This document shows positions 37,601 to 52,600 of a DNA stretch of 64,000 nucleotides, piece after piece; the first letter of the stretch is position 1; each line of letters starts with the position of its first letter. Location of the stretch: the NCBI GenBank assembly GCA_028023455.1, contig JAQFVV010012511.1, positions 808,001 to 872,000 on the forward strand. The letters are read 5' to 3'. Under the pieces are notes generated by a model. That model worked only from the letters and a program-made list of their open reading frames with translations. It did not search any database and was not told the origin of the DNA. Origin of the DNA: Epiperipatus broadwayi. Its lineage: Eukaryota; Onychophora; Udeonychophora; Euonychophora; Peripatidae. The translations under genes and the position numbers were made by a program.

Positions 37601-40600
37601 ATTGTATAAAAATAAATAAATTTCTGTAAATATAAATAAAAAAATAAATAATTTAGAAGCAAAAAAGTGCATATGATAAAAGACTAATTATAGAATAATA
37701 AATAATATGTAAAAATAGTAATAACATTGGAATAGAAAAGAAGTCATTGCTAAAAGTAAATGGAGAGATATAAATTGAACTTATCAATGTATACATGTTT
37801 TTTTATTCATTACATATATATATTAATACATTTTATCTTGTATTAAAAGCAGTAATTTATTCATATTTAATTTATTCCAGAGTCATCTAGTGTGAGCTTG
37901 ATTATTAATAAACAGATAAATGATAGTATGTCCACATTCCCATATTATTTTCTGTTCATCAATAAGAAATAAAAGAAACTAGTCGAGGCATTTGGATATA
38001 TTACTGCCATTTAATGTCTACTATTAAGTTTACAATAATGGTTTTGTAGTAGAGTAAGTAAAACGAATGTCTGTAATGCAGATGATGAAAATAAAGGGAC
38101 ATGGTTATGTTATGCTTTGTTTGATATATTTATCTTCTATCAATTATATAAAAAGTTTTCCTATAAGTCCATAGAATGTTTGAAATGTACAAGGTTTTAG
38201 TTTAAATAGCGTAATAGAAATAAAGATGGCTAATGGATAGATAAGCTTTTCATTTAAGAAGACTAAAAAAACAGAAACTAATTTGAAGATCTGATTAGCA
38301 ATAGTATATGGTATCCATTGAATATTTGTACTTTTATAGATAACACTAGAATAAAGCATTAATAATGCAGATGTTAAGATAAGAGAATCATGATACTTTG
38401 TTATAGGTATATAAAGATATATATATATATAATAAAGAATAGAAACACTGGAGATTATATCCATGTAAACAGAAATAACTTTTGTCTTTTGATGTTGCCA
38501 GGAAACTATCAATTACTACTAACTGACAGATTCCTTGGGACTAAACAAATTTTCCCCATTAGCCCATAATGGCTGTTCTGTATTATAATAACTACCCATA
38601 AAATTAATTGAAATGAATCATCTATTATTCAACAAAAAAAAAATGTTTTTTTTTTAAGCAATCAAAATAATATGCAAATTTATTTAAAAAAAAAGAAGAA
38701 AGAATTGAAATGAGATGTTTAAAAAGGAACTAAAAATTTATATAAATCAACTTTTCTTATTCATTCAGTCTGAATTCTTAATTCATTCTAAACCCATCAG
38801 AGCTTCACTATGTATAATGAATAAAAGAAAGGAACACCACCAGCTACTAATCTAACCTGAATATCCAGTACTCAACACAATATTTCAAATAACTCCATTT
38901 AAAAAAAGGAAGAAACAAAGCTTATTTCAAACTGCAGAGCTAGTGTTTGATAAAGCATATTATGGTCACAGATGAATTGTTTAATATTTCCCAGCAGGAA
39001 GAAATAAATTACAGATGTTCTGTTTTGTAAGTATTACCTTAACTATTTTGAGTTTGTATTTAATGCGAAACTGTCAATTTTTAAAAAAATAATGATTAAA
39101 TTTCATCTTGTTATAAACCTTTTGTAAAACCTTTTTTTTTTAATACCTGATAAATATATGTTTTGTTATACAAATTATTAGTTTAAAGGGAAGGAGTAAA
39201 GAAATAATGATAATAATGTAAAATGCAGTATTAGCATATAAACTGTCCTAGTCTTAAATAATTATAGTTAATTGTTTATCCTTTGGGTTCATTCACTTGT
39301 ACATAACCCTACTTGATTACTGAGAATTAAATTTTAAATAGGTGAATTTATATTATATATATGCAGGTGTTTATTCACTGTTAAATAGTTTATATATTTT
39401 CGCATCCATATGAGGGATACATTCCTATCTAGTTTTAATCAATTAGAGATAGATCTCAAAATGAGTCATCTCTGTTTAAGTTGTAGTTATATTAAATTAG
39501 GATTAGAATCTAAAAAGACCATTCCTTATAATTATTAATATATAAAGATAACATTGATGTCTATCCCATATAGAATATATATATGTGTTAGTATTAGGAA
39601 ACATGAGTCAAAAAAATGTTTTTTATTTATAGGTTTACACATACATAGAGTTAAATTTTAAGTTTATTAAAGTCAGGGTTCAATGTGAAGCAAATATACT
39701 CAATTATATATAACTAGATTAATACTATAATGTAATCAAAATTTAAACTTAGCAAGGAAACCTTGGACATTTATATATAATAATTGTTTTATTGCATACA
39801 TATAGAATAAAATTTTATACTAGACTTTATTGAAAGTAAAGAAATTCTAGTTCATTTATATTTTGTAATCAAACTATTGTTATATGATTTGTTAACTGAT
39901 TTAAATATAATATTGTATAGCCTATATTTATTCATCAGGAGTAACTTGTGTTTTTCATGATCTAGCCAGGTATTACAAATAAGGATTATATGTGGGGTCA
40001 TCATTATTTGATGAAATAAAATATTGTTTTAAATATACATGTGTTGGTGTATAACCCGATAATTAAAATCAGGTAGTGCCCATTTAAATTATATAAATAA
40101 AATGAATGTAAGTCATTGAATTTTGCTTAGTCTGACCATTATAATATGTATGAGTTTAGCATATGGATTTCAACTTAACTCTTAACAAATATCACAAAGG
40201 GAACTTGCAGACATTCCAACAAGGAGATAGATCCATTAGTGGCTTTATTATGGCCTTCAGTTCTGCCATTATAACATGTAATAACGTTGGTTAATTAAAT
40301 CATACAAATATTTAAATTAACCAAAATATATTGTTACATATTGTAACCCTCATGTCTGGGTTTACAGGCATTGTTTTAATGCAAATATTTTTTTGTTATT
40401 ATGTATAACAAAATATTAGTCATGTATATAGAATAAATTTTATATGTGTTTTAAAATATTAAAAAGAAAAGTGTAAAGATAAAATGCATTATTATTTTAT
40501 TCTTTTAAAAATAAAGAATTTTTTTTTTCTATTCTAAAAAAAAACAAAAATGTCATTATGGTAACCAACAGAAGCTTTTGAAACTCGTCTGCTTTTCAAG

Positions 40601-43600
40601 AAACCAGGAAAAGGATTGTAACACCACCTTGCTGTAATATCTCTTGCTGTCAAGAAGTTAATGGAATTTTATAATGATTTTAATTAATATCATGCATTTA
40701 ATGGGATAGAAGACCCTTTAGGATGCTATCTCTGATCTTTCCAATAGTATAGCTGAATATAGAACTATTAATAAAATTATGCCTTAAATTTTAATCTTTA
40801 TCCTGCCAATCTATTCATCATTATGGAATGCTGAGGAAATATTCAACATTTCCTTGCTGAAGAAAGAAAAAAACCAGTCATCTAAAGTTATTATTCTATG
40901 AAAACATATTTCTATAAATTAACCTGCAAATCTACTTTTTTTAAAATGTTCAGAAGAAAACTGCAATAGAAACTCTCACAAGAAAACTGCCTCAGAAGGA
41001 ACCAAAGGAAGCTAAAATCTTATATTATCAGAGAACATTAAAATTCAAAGATAAACGTTTGTGAGCTCACAAAGATGTTAAAATAAATCAACTGAACTTT
41101 CTTTGAAGAGATTGTAAGTTATAACGATTTTTTTCTTCTCATACATGATCGCCATATAAGTCTATTAATTTATAAATATGTAAAACTTTTTATTATCATT
41201 ATTATTATTAGTTTTTAATTAAAATTATTGTTTGTTGTTAATAATTTGGTATTTGTCATTCCTTATCTGAACCAAGTTAATTATTTATTCATTAATGTAA
41301 TAACTTATTAGATGGAGAGGGTTAACAATCAGCAGATATAATTGAATGTGTATGGAATCTTGTTTTTATGCATATTTAATTTGATTGCCGCTCATGTCTA
41401 GAATTGCCTTGTCAATTAAAAATAAATTGTATGCTGTCACTCCACCATGTACACGGTTGACTGTTAACAGTCTTTAAACTCCTCTAGATGAAAATTTAAT
41501 TGCCAATATTCTTTTTTATTATTTAATTGTTAACTGGTTTCATTACCAGTTGTTTAATTAGGGTGCTTACCATTGCAATATATAATACCTAGAGAAAACC
41601 GACAATCATTTTGTCATTATTCAATATTTTATCCTCAAACAAGAATCTCTGTTTTGGAATGAACTTTATAATGATGAAACGAATGGGATACTATATAGTT
41701 ATTAAATAAGTTGTTGAATTTTTTCTGTGCATTGATATGTATAGTTAGATATTTTTATTAATTTACACATTTGTGTGGTTTGATTCACCAATTTTATTAC
41801 ATATATTTAAGCATGTTTTTGGTATATGTCTTGGGTATATTATTTACATTTGAGCTTTATAATCATATATTATAATTGTTTATATATAGTAATTAGCTTC
41901 ATGGGATTAGGTTTCTAACTTAGTATTAATTTGATGTGATATATATTTTTCAAGAATTTTATTATTATTTTTTATTCTCTTGATTAAAATTCATACATTT
42001 TTTTATCTTAATAATTACATATGATAATCATTTATATGTAGTAATTAGTTTCACAGATTACAGACCCTGGTATGTTATTTGTATTATGAATGTGTAAATG
42101 TGCATTTTTTAAAAGTTAATTTTCTCTCTCTCTCTCCTGAATACTATCACACATTTCTAATTTAAATATTAAAAGTCACCATGTGATGTATGGAATGGAC
42201 TGATCTTTATTTTCAGAGTTACTTGGTATCACCTATTTTAGAGTGAAATACTATATAGTGTGGCTCAGTATTTTATATTAATTTACATGATTGTATTGTT
42301 TGATTAACCATCTTTATTATATACATTTAAATATTTTTGATATATATTTTTTAAATATTATTTACATCTGATTATGTGTTTTATGAGAGTATATGTGTAT
42401 ATACATATGTATATATAATATTTAAATACATGTATATTATCTATACTAAACTTAATGTAATTAGAAACACTCAGACTTTTAAGCTCTCCACAGCCATTCA
42501 TTCCATCTTATACAACTGATACACATGACCACCTATGTGGGAAAAAGATAAATGATCTCCAATATGTGTATTTCGTGCTGAACCAATACTCAGCATCTCC
42601 CACACATATATATAATCACTGCTCAGTTTATATTAAGATAGCAAATCTTTAAACTTTAATGGATAAGCTTCAGTCTTCTCCACCCTTCAACTCTTCAGAC
42701 ATCCATATCATTGAAAATTCAATGATGAACCACTCAAAGCCCTTGTTGATGCCAATATTATTATCATACTTATGATGACTTTAAGTCACTCTGACCTTTC
42801 ACATATAGGACCTTAATATGTCCATTTAAATATACAGAAGAGGGATGGTCTGAATATGTAATATTTAAATATATGTATATTATCTATACTAAACTTAATG
42901 TAATTAGAAAACTCAGACTTTCAAGCTCTCCATAGCCATCCACTCCATTTTATACAACTGATACACATGACCACATGCACTGATTGTATTTATGTGTTGG
43001 AAATGGTGATCTGGACCAATTGATGAATGCTGGTTCAGCATGAAATACATACATTGGACATCATTTATTTTTTTCACATCTATGTGGTCATGAGTATCAA
43101 TTGTATAAGATGGAATAGATGGCTGTGGAGAGCTTGGAAAGTCTGACTTCGAGTCCTTAATTACATATGTATATATATAAAATAATTCAAAGAATTTTCA
43201 CTAGCTTTTAGTTGTAAGTATTAATAAATTTTTAAAAAAATTTCTCATGCATTATATAGATAAATTTTTTCTAGGATGTAACCAAACAAACTGACATTGC
43301 TAACAGAAATCACACTATTTAGTAATAGCATTAGTCAAATAGTTATTACTAGATGGCATGATTTTAATAGGCAAAACCAGTTTCTAATTGTTATTCTACT
43401 TGGTTACATCATGATTAAATTTTATTTATAAAATACATAGAAAATTTTCATTAAAATTTACATCTAAATCTCATAAAAATCTTTTAATTATTATCTATGA
43501 TTATTTATATGAAGACTTATTCAGTTGTGAAAATATTTAAGAAGTTGTTTTCGTACATATAAAATATTAATATCTGGCCTATAATTCATATATAATCTAG

Positions 43601-46600
43601 GAAATAAAGTTAAAGTAAATTTTAAGTCAAAATATTTTTTCTTTATTCGTGGATAAAATGCTTATGATAGAATAACAAATTCACTTTTGTTTTAAAATGA
43701 ATTAGAAAATATCTTTATTAGAAGGGTATTAATTTCAGTTGGCAATGCATTTCTAATTGATACTTTTTTTGGTTTTATCATAGCTGAAATTTATCTATAA
43801 AATACACAATTTCCCATCAAAATTATTAATATTTACTTATGTTTAATAAAATATGTACTTTTCGAAGCACCAAAAAAAGTATTGTAGACATAATATATAA
43901 TTTGCTGTAACTTCTTAGTATTTATTAAAAAGAGCTACACTTGACAAATTTTGTTAAAAATTCAAGTCATATTAATGAAATAATTTTCTTGATTAAATAT
44001 TTGTTTATTTTATATTAATTATTTTATATATATATATTAATTTCATGGCTTGACAAAATAGAAATTTTAATATAAAAATTAATTTTCACACAGAATTATT
44101 TATTTGAAATGTAAAATTTCAGTTTGGAAACAGTTCAGCGTAATTTGGCCACTTTGAAGCAAGAACACCAATCACTGTCAGAAATGCATGAGATGCTGAG
44201 AAGGCACAATGAAACTCTTAAACAACAACAAGAACAGTAAGTCATTTTATTTTAGCAATATTTTTATCTGTTATAAATGCCTGTGTTTTTTAGTTTTCTA
44301 TCTGAATATAGATAAAATAACTAGATAATAAGATGATATGATCAAGTTGTAGTTTGATATGGAGACATTTAATTTGACTAAAAGTTTTTATAAAATATAA
44401 GCATCAAATTTAATTAGCAAATAGAATTATAATAAAATTATTAAACACAATTATTTTCTCTTGATATATTGTAGTATAAAATAATCAAATGATTAGTTGG
44501 TCGAGCTGTAATTCAGGAAACTCGCAAGTCATATATTACAGTGATAATGCTATAAGTACAAGCACATAGAGCATGTGATTGCTGAAAGTGAAATGCCTAT
44601 TATTTTTATGAAAGTCTAGGAAGAAATATAATTTGGAAATAAGGATGAGAAGAAAAAAAATTTTAATTAAAAAATCAAATGAAATTGAGACAGGATAACA
44701 AAAATAGTTCAAATGAGATAGTGAATATTCGAATCAGTATCACTTTTATAAATCATGAAATTGGTTCTCAATATTGAAAACACTCGAATAATATTATAGG
44801 AATAAAGCCAAAATTTAATTATTAAATTCATTTTCAGACAGGCATAAAGTAAAGTAAAAAAATAGGAAAAACAAAAGAAGCTGGAGTGTATTAATAATAA
44901 GTATAGACTGATATAGTAACTTATCTTAAAAGTGAATTAAAATATTATCACAGATTATCAATAAGTAAAAAGAATTCTAAACTTTATAATAATTTCAAAA
45001 TATATTAAAACTTTAATCATGTTATTAACAGAATATTTTGAGACTTTAAAGAAAATCATAATATTATGAGATATAAATCAGCTGTTGGTAAATGATTTTG
45101 GCTATTCTAATCTCAGAAAGAAGAAAAAATAGAAAGATAAAAAACATGGAAAGCAAAGAAAGAGGTAATTAAAGTTTGAATTGTTGTATGAATAATTAAA
45201 AATGGAAATGTATAACACACAATCTCATTCTCATATATAGAGATAATTGATGGCTCAGGAAGCTCATAAGGACCATAATGTGTAGTAAGTTTTATGATTG
45301 AAGACAATAAAGTAGAAGGGAGAAAATGGAAAGAGAATGAGGGAAACTATAGAGAAAAAAACAAAAGTTGTATAGTAAAATATTAATTTTATTCAAAATC
45401 ATACAAAGATCTTTATAGATATTTTTCTGATGATTATGCACATTGCAAAATAGTTATTAAGAAGATATTTTAACTTTTGCATATATGATAATTTTTAAAT
45501 ATTGCACGTGCTTGTTTTACACATGAGCCAAGGAATTGTTTGATACATCAACATTTTTTGCTTTAAAAAAAAAATCATTAATATTATAATTTTATAAATT
45601 TAATAATTATTATACTGGTATTAAATTGACTCTACGTTCATTGCTTTTTTTATTTTTTTGAAAACTTTTCATTTCATATTCTCTTTCAAATTTTTTTTTT
45701 TGTGGAAGAGAAAAAGTAAACTGTCAACTACTGTTTGCATTAGAAATGTAAATAATAAGAAGTATATATATATTGTAATGGAACGGATGTATTCAATGTA
45801 TGATCTGATTTCTAACGATACAACTGGATAATGTCCAGCCCCAATAAGTGGTTATTAATTGTAAAGGAATGGAACAAAATGGCTACTTGTGCCACTTATT
45901 TTATTTGTACATTGAGGTGATGGTACGAGTTTGAGTCTCTAAAGTTCGCCAATTACAAATATATCACATTAGACAATATACTTAGTTCAAGTCTGATGTA
46001 TATCGTTACCATATGGTTGTCCTTTAGGTCCTCAACATCATGAGTTCTCATATTCTCATTACTCCTTGGTATTCAAACTCTGCGGTTATATGCAAAATTC
46101 TAATAAGCTAGGGTGATGATTACCATAAATTTGATATAAAATTAAAAATATTTACATCTGAGTTATGTGTATGGTATGGCATGGATAATGGAAAGTTAGA
46201 TAAATGATATGGCATGGATAATGGAAAGTCAGATAAATGAGAAATCATACACAAATTCTAATTAAATAAAATAAATTATTAACAGCTTTATTTCATTGTG
46301 AGTGATTTACAATCTTTTGGAACAAATCAATTTGACATTTGGATAGGTTCAGATCATCCTTCATTTGATTCGTATAACATAAATTTGATATAAAATTAAA
46401 AATATTTACATCTGAGTTATGTGTATGGTATGGCATGGATAATGGAAAGTTAGATAAATGATATGGCATAGATAATGGAAAGTCAGATAAATGAGAAATC
46501 ATACACAAATTCTAATAAAATAAAATAAATTATTAACAGCTTTATTTCATTGTGAGTGATTTACAATCTTTTGGAACAAATCAATTTGACATTTGAATAG

Positions 46601-49600
46601 GTTCAGAACATCCTTCATTTGATTCGTATAATTTTATGATCATTTTCCTAACTTTTGACTCCATGTAGGATAGTCATTCACTATCCACTCTAACCATTTG
46701 CTTTGTCTAACAACATAATTTATAAATATTTTGATATGATCATTCTGTTGACTAATCCTTCTATTATCTGACTTTAACTTGTCTACCTTACTCCGTGGTG
46801 AGCATCATGATTTACTGACTTCCGGCTTTGGGTATGAACTCCCCTCCCCCCTTTTTCATTACTGGTGTTTATGATAGCAATAGCCATTCATACCAGAGGT
46901 TTAATCAGTCATACAAAATAATAATTAAGTTAATTTAACAATAACAATAAACAGTGCGAGCATTTAATATTTCTAGATAAAATCTTATCTCAACACTAGT
47001 CAGTCATCCAGTTCTTTAGTTGATAGGTTTAGAGATCAGCATTTAGATTTTATTACAATCAAAAATTATAGTAATTGACCTAGAGACCCTCCCCCTTATA
47101 TAATTATGATTGATGATTATACGCCTGGATCATCAATTCTTTCAATAAAAAGAAAATAACAATACAAAGAGTTATACAACAAAGAAAAATGGATTCTATA
47201 CGATGCATATATAATTTCTATAATTGGAATTGTTAGTCCATATAGTTAGCTATTCTTCAGCAAATAGATACCCAGATGATAAGATGGCTGGTTCCATTTA
47301 GATTAGGAAAATTCCTGGATCTTGGGAGTTAGTAATTCATGTAATGTTGTCTGGTCATTCTCTAGGTAATCGGTTGATGATCTGATAGTGAAGAGGTGAT
47401 GTTCCTTTGTTCACTGCTGCTTTCTCCATGATCCTAGTGAATACTGTCTCCTCCTAGTGATAGTGAAGACCTTACTGACATTATTAGCTTATAGTCTAAT
47501 TATTCATAGGCATATAACTAGCAGCCTGTCATCTATGATGTTTAATCAGTTTACTACTCCCACATCCTTTTGTATTGCTTTATTATTCATTAAAATTAAT
47601 ATTATCTGCTATAGATTAGAAGATGTGTGTTTTTCTTTTTCTTTTTTTTTGGTTTCTCTTGGAATTATTAATGTAAGTCTTTTCTATGGAAATATATTAT
47701 TCCTTTATAAACTTTTCCTCCTCTAATCATTTCCAATAGCTTTTGGAGTTAATTCTTTTTTTTATTATAAAATTATCAAATTATAAATCGAACATTAGTT
47801 CTATTTTATGCATTATTTTAATGCATGTTGATAGCTTAAAAAAAAATTATTATTCCATTTTTTTTTTCATAAAAAAAAATAATTCAGTTTCTTTTCTTGC
47901 TTACTCAGTCCATGTCATGAGCATGTTATGTATAATGCTATATTTCCATTGTTTACATGATTTAATTTCGTTTAGTCTCTAATTTTTTTTTTTTTTTAAA
48001 AAAATTAATAATGCAATGACTTAAGTTTAGATCCCAAAAATAAAAATAAAAAAAATAAAAGTCAATGTCACAATCTAAATAATTAATGCCATATTTTTTT
48101 TAAAATAACAGAATGCTAATAGATTTGTTATACCTTTAATTAAGTATGTTTTGTTTCAGACACTCTTTGTTTCTAATAGGTTGGAGTCATACTCTCACAA
48201 TATGTATAGTTTCAATCTCTTAAAAAAGAAGTAATTAGTTTTTTAAATATTTTAAATTATAAATTTAATGCTTATATTTATTCATTAAAAACAATTGTAA
48301 CATTTTAATAATTACTTATAATTATTCTGAAATCTTTAGTTGATTAAAGGATTCTTGTTTACCATCAATTTTTTACAATATTGATTAATGCAGGGGTCCC
48401 CAATCTTTTTGCACTTAAGAGCACATTTTATAATACCGGCCAGGTGGCGGGCACCAGTCGTTTTTTTCAACCAGATTGCTGGCACTATTTATTTTTTCAG
48501 TGTAAATTTATAGTTGGATATTGTTAATAATACACATAATGTACAAAAAAATATTTATTTCAAAAATAAAATTTTAACAGATAATTAACGTTTATATTTT
48601 TACACTGCAAAAATATAGTATGCCCTACAATTTGATTACAATATAATACAATAATTTATAAGAAATTTTAAAAATTAAATTTATTTGTATCAGATAAATA
48701 ATTTTTTATCATGTTAGGATAGCGGCGGGCACACATAAAATGGTCTGCAGGCGCCATGGTGCCCGCGGGTTTAGGGTTGTGGACCCCTGGATTAATGTCT
48801 TTAATTTTCCAGATTTTTTAAATCAATCTTGTGGTTTTATCTTTCTTTTTTTTTTTTTTTTGCTAAGCTGTAACTTTCTTTTACTTATTTTTTTTTACTA
48901 TTTCAGTTTTTCTCCAATAATTTTTTTTTTTTAATTTTTTTCTTCCTCACTATTCTATTTTCATGCTTTATGTTATTGTATTTATTATTATATACTTAAC
49001 AAAGTATTTCTGCTACAACAATCTTTTAGCCTTGAATCATGTAGTCTATTTTCTTACCAAACATTTTTCTGATGTTTACAATCAGCCCATTATCTTCTTG
49101 ATATATGACACATCTTTTTTTTTTTGATTCAAGTGTTTGGATACAGTAGATGATCTAAAGGATTTTTTAAAATCAAGATTAGTACGAAAAATAAATATTT
49201 TTTTTTTACATTTGATTTTTTTTTAAATTATTCTTTTATTTCTGGAATAACAGTGTAAATCATTTATTATTATTAGCACAGGGCATACAACATTATGAGA
49301 TTAAATCCTGTCTGAGAGAAAATAAAAAATTGTCTTCTAAACACATAGTCCATTTTTGCATATGATTTTCAGTTAATCAAGCAAGTGGTTGTTATAAACC
49401 TTGATCAAGTGAAATAATTAATTAAAAAATGGCTTAAATTATTAATAGTCATCATGCAGCATACAGTTTTGTGAAGACATATTCTGACCAGAAGTATTTG
49501 TTCAATTTTATATAGTTTTGTGAAGCTTTTATTGAAAAAATAACATCATTAGATCTGACCACTGAGAATGCTTGCAGTGCATTAATATCTGCAACAATGA

Positions 49601-52600
49601 TCTATTGAAATAAAAAGACCATTGTATGCAATGCATGTTAAAAATGAAAAATTTAACTTGCTACTTCACAGTATTTTTTTATTATTTAAAAAATGCAGTA
49701 AAATATCTACAGAATTTTGCAAGAATTAATCCTAATATGATTGGTCACAATTTATCCTGAGAATATTATAAGCACAGATAGTAAATAAGCTTGAGTGATT
49801 GCAAAGCATTATATAAAATGTAAATAAATTGAAAAATAGAGGAGATTGAAATAATTATAAAAAAGCTTAAAAAATTGAACTATTAGAAAACAAATTGTAA
49901 GATCATGTTTTAAATATGATTTTCCTAGATATGAGTTTAAGTTTGTGTGTTAAACTAGTTTTTATTATTTTCTTCTATATGTTACATTTTATTTATCAAT
50001 GTGCTATCTATGTTATTCTGAAAGTATGTAGAAGGTAATAGTATGAATACTGAACCCTACCACTTGATGCTTTTTTTTTCACACAACGCACATCAATATA
50101 CTGTTTTAGCAGCCTAACTTACAGCTAACACTACAATAGTGTTGTTTAGAGCCCTACAGGCCACCTAGAGGGCTATGTATCCTACGATTAGGTAACGAAA
50201 TACTATGCCCATTGACTTGCGTCAGTATTTGTCAAGTGAACACAATTCAACTCTCGCTATGGTCTGATTTGATGGCGTCCGTATTTGAAGGATACAAAAC
50301 TATCAAAAAAATTCATTGTGGAAAAATTTTGAGAAAGTGTAGTGGATTTAGTATTACATATTAAGAATTGTCAGGTCGTTACACACGCTTCCCTACAATT
50401 TTGAACTGCACTCAACCTGAAAAGGTTAGGGTTTTCAGTAGAGTTCTGCCGAGTTCATGTGTAAATCCACGTTTACGCGGAATTCATGCGAGAACAGTAA
50501 AATGTTGGCGCGGCAAGTATTTAAAATTGGTTGAAGGGGAGTGAATTGCAAGCCGCAGAAGTTGATGCTGTTGTGTTTTTTCAGAAAGAGAACAAACATC
50601 CTGCCAGATGCGAAGCTATGTGTTTGCTGAAGGAGCATGATTTTAGTCAACTACAGGATCTGAGGAATTTTGTTGCCACTTCTGCAAGCATACCTGAGGT
50701 CTGCGTAAGGGAAGTTGGTTGGATGGCTCTAAAATCCTGTTACTTACAGCTTTGAGGCTCATCTCCTATTGTGAGTGAAACAAACCGTAACTCTTTGCCC
50801 CCCTAAAAAAATTTGTTTTGTTTTTTTAAAAAAAATGAACTGTTTAATTAAGGTTTTTTGAAAAAGGCAAAAAATAAAGGAAAAACTTTTTGCTATCATA
50901 TAAAAGTTTTGGTAGCCTAAATATTTTTTTTTAAAAAAAAAAAACTTATAATAAGAAAATAAAAGACGATAATTAAAAATCAAACCAACCCCCCTCCACC
51001 ATCTAAAAACCAACTGTTGGTTTATTAAAAATGAATTGATTAATAATGCTTTCCAACAACAACAAAAAAAAGAGCTCAAAATCATTAAAAAATCGATAAG
51101 AAAAAAAGACGATAATTTAAAAACAAAACAACCCCCTTCCAATAATTCATATATTTCGTTAATCTATCTCTTTATATGTATTCTATATTCGAACACATTT
51201 AAAATTAATATGCGAAGTTTCCAGTATATCAGCAAAAGATACTAAAAGATGAGAATTAAAATTCAAACCAACCCCCCTCCACCCTCTGAAAACCAACTGT
51301 TGGTTTATTAATTAAAACTGAATAGTTTAAGGCTTTAAAAAAAAAGCTTAAAATCCAAAAAAGGCGATAATTTAAAAGCAAACCAAATCCCCGCTACCAT
51401 CTACATACAAAGTGATGTTTGTTTATTAAAAAAGCAAAAACAAAACTGAACGAGTTTTATGTATAGAAAGGGGTAAAAAAAATTTTTTTTACCGTAGTAT
51501 TATGTAAAGAAACCGATAATTCAAAATCAAAAAAAAAAAGCTCAAAATCAAAAAAAAAGTTGATAATTTACAAGTCAACCAATACTCCTCCCCCTACATC
51601 ATATAAAAACAAAGTGCTTGTTTATTAAAAACGCAAAAAAAAAAAACCATACGAGTTTTATGTATAGAAAATGAAAAAAAAAAAATTTTTGTACCATAGT
51701 ATTCTATAAAGAAACCGACGGCCGATGAATCAGTATATTGATATGCATTAGGCGAAAAAGAGCACCATCAAACGGTAGGGTTCAGTATTCATACTATTAC
51801 CATGTAGAATAACAAAGACATTGTAGAGACCAAAATTTTTAACGTAATTGTATAGCTGCATGTTGAGATTTATTGACTGGTATGAAAGACTAATAACCAT
51901 TGTAAAGTATATGCATGTTTAGATTTAAATGGAACATATTGTTCTGCATTTTTTTTGCAAAAGCATCATATGGAATCAAAACTCAAATTAAATTTAGAAA
52001 TGAGGTAGTGTTTAATAAGAATATTTTTTTGAAAGATGTTGAATAAGATCTTAAGCAATGTTTGCAGTACAGACAAATTTTGGAATTTAGATAAAGTTTG
52101 GAAAGTGATGAACAGAAATTCTTCTGAAGGTTTTTAATCAGTTTGTATCAAGAGATAGTTTTTTTATAATATAATAATCTTTTTTTATCTTTATTATCTA
52201 TTATTGTCATAATTTTTATTATTTATTTTTTTTTTTTTTTTTTTAGAACATTGACTCAATTACAACAAACTGATGAAGAGAAAAAAAGTTTAAGTAAACA
52301 ATTAAAAGAAAAAGAATCTAAAGTTAAAGGTAATAATGCTAATTATTTAATTACAATTTTGTGTTGATACATTTTTTGTTCTCAAACTAAAGGTTGGTGG
52401 AAAGTAGGGTTTAATTTTCCTAAATTCTAGATCATCTAATATATATATATATATATTGGTGTTGTTATGATGTTTGGACAATCTACCCACTAGATGGCTT
52501 TTAGATATGAGAATCATGAAAAAACTTTTCCATAAGAAATAAAATGTTGCTGTGTCCTTGATTATTCTTTCAATACAGCTGGGTAGTGACAAGAACTTTA

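Larger units (their letters stand above)
36186..44122 (+). other. CIP2A intron, 7.9 kb
   Basis: Contains a LINE 3' fossil (37140-37555) and the R1-R3 repeat cluster (42417-43170). A CT run lies near 42122. Elsewhere it is AT-rich, with weak diverged tandem copies near 41770-42360 and 43300-43830. The frames at 36574 (+) and 38512 (-) have no recognisable domain. Confidence 0.55.
44237..52246 (+). other. CIP2A intron, 8.0 kb
   Basis: Holds a 254-base tandem duplication (46124-46631), a 399-bp hAT element (48391-48789) and the longer GG-ended transposon (50034-51801). Also an LTR-like start beside AT repeats at 45774. The remaining DNA is AT-rich, and its short frames show no domain. Confidence 0.6.

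Noticed and set aside
38144-38512. 122-codon minus-strand frame in a CIP2A intron
   Set aside because: Hydrophobic and AT-driven composition, no domain, antisense inside an intron.
45774-47460. Possible LTR starting TGTAATGGAACGG
   Set aside because: The start sits at an AT run, as other LTRs here do, but I could not find a matching CA end or duplication.
48740-48934. 64-codon frame across the hAT element's right end
   Set aside because: It begins inside the MITE and continues into T-rich flanking DNA; an artefact.
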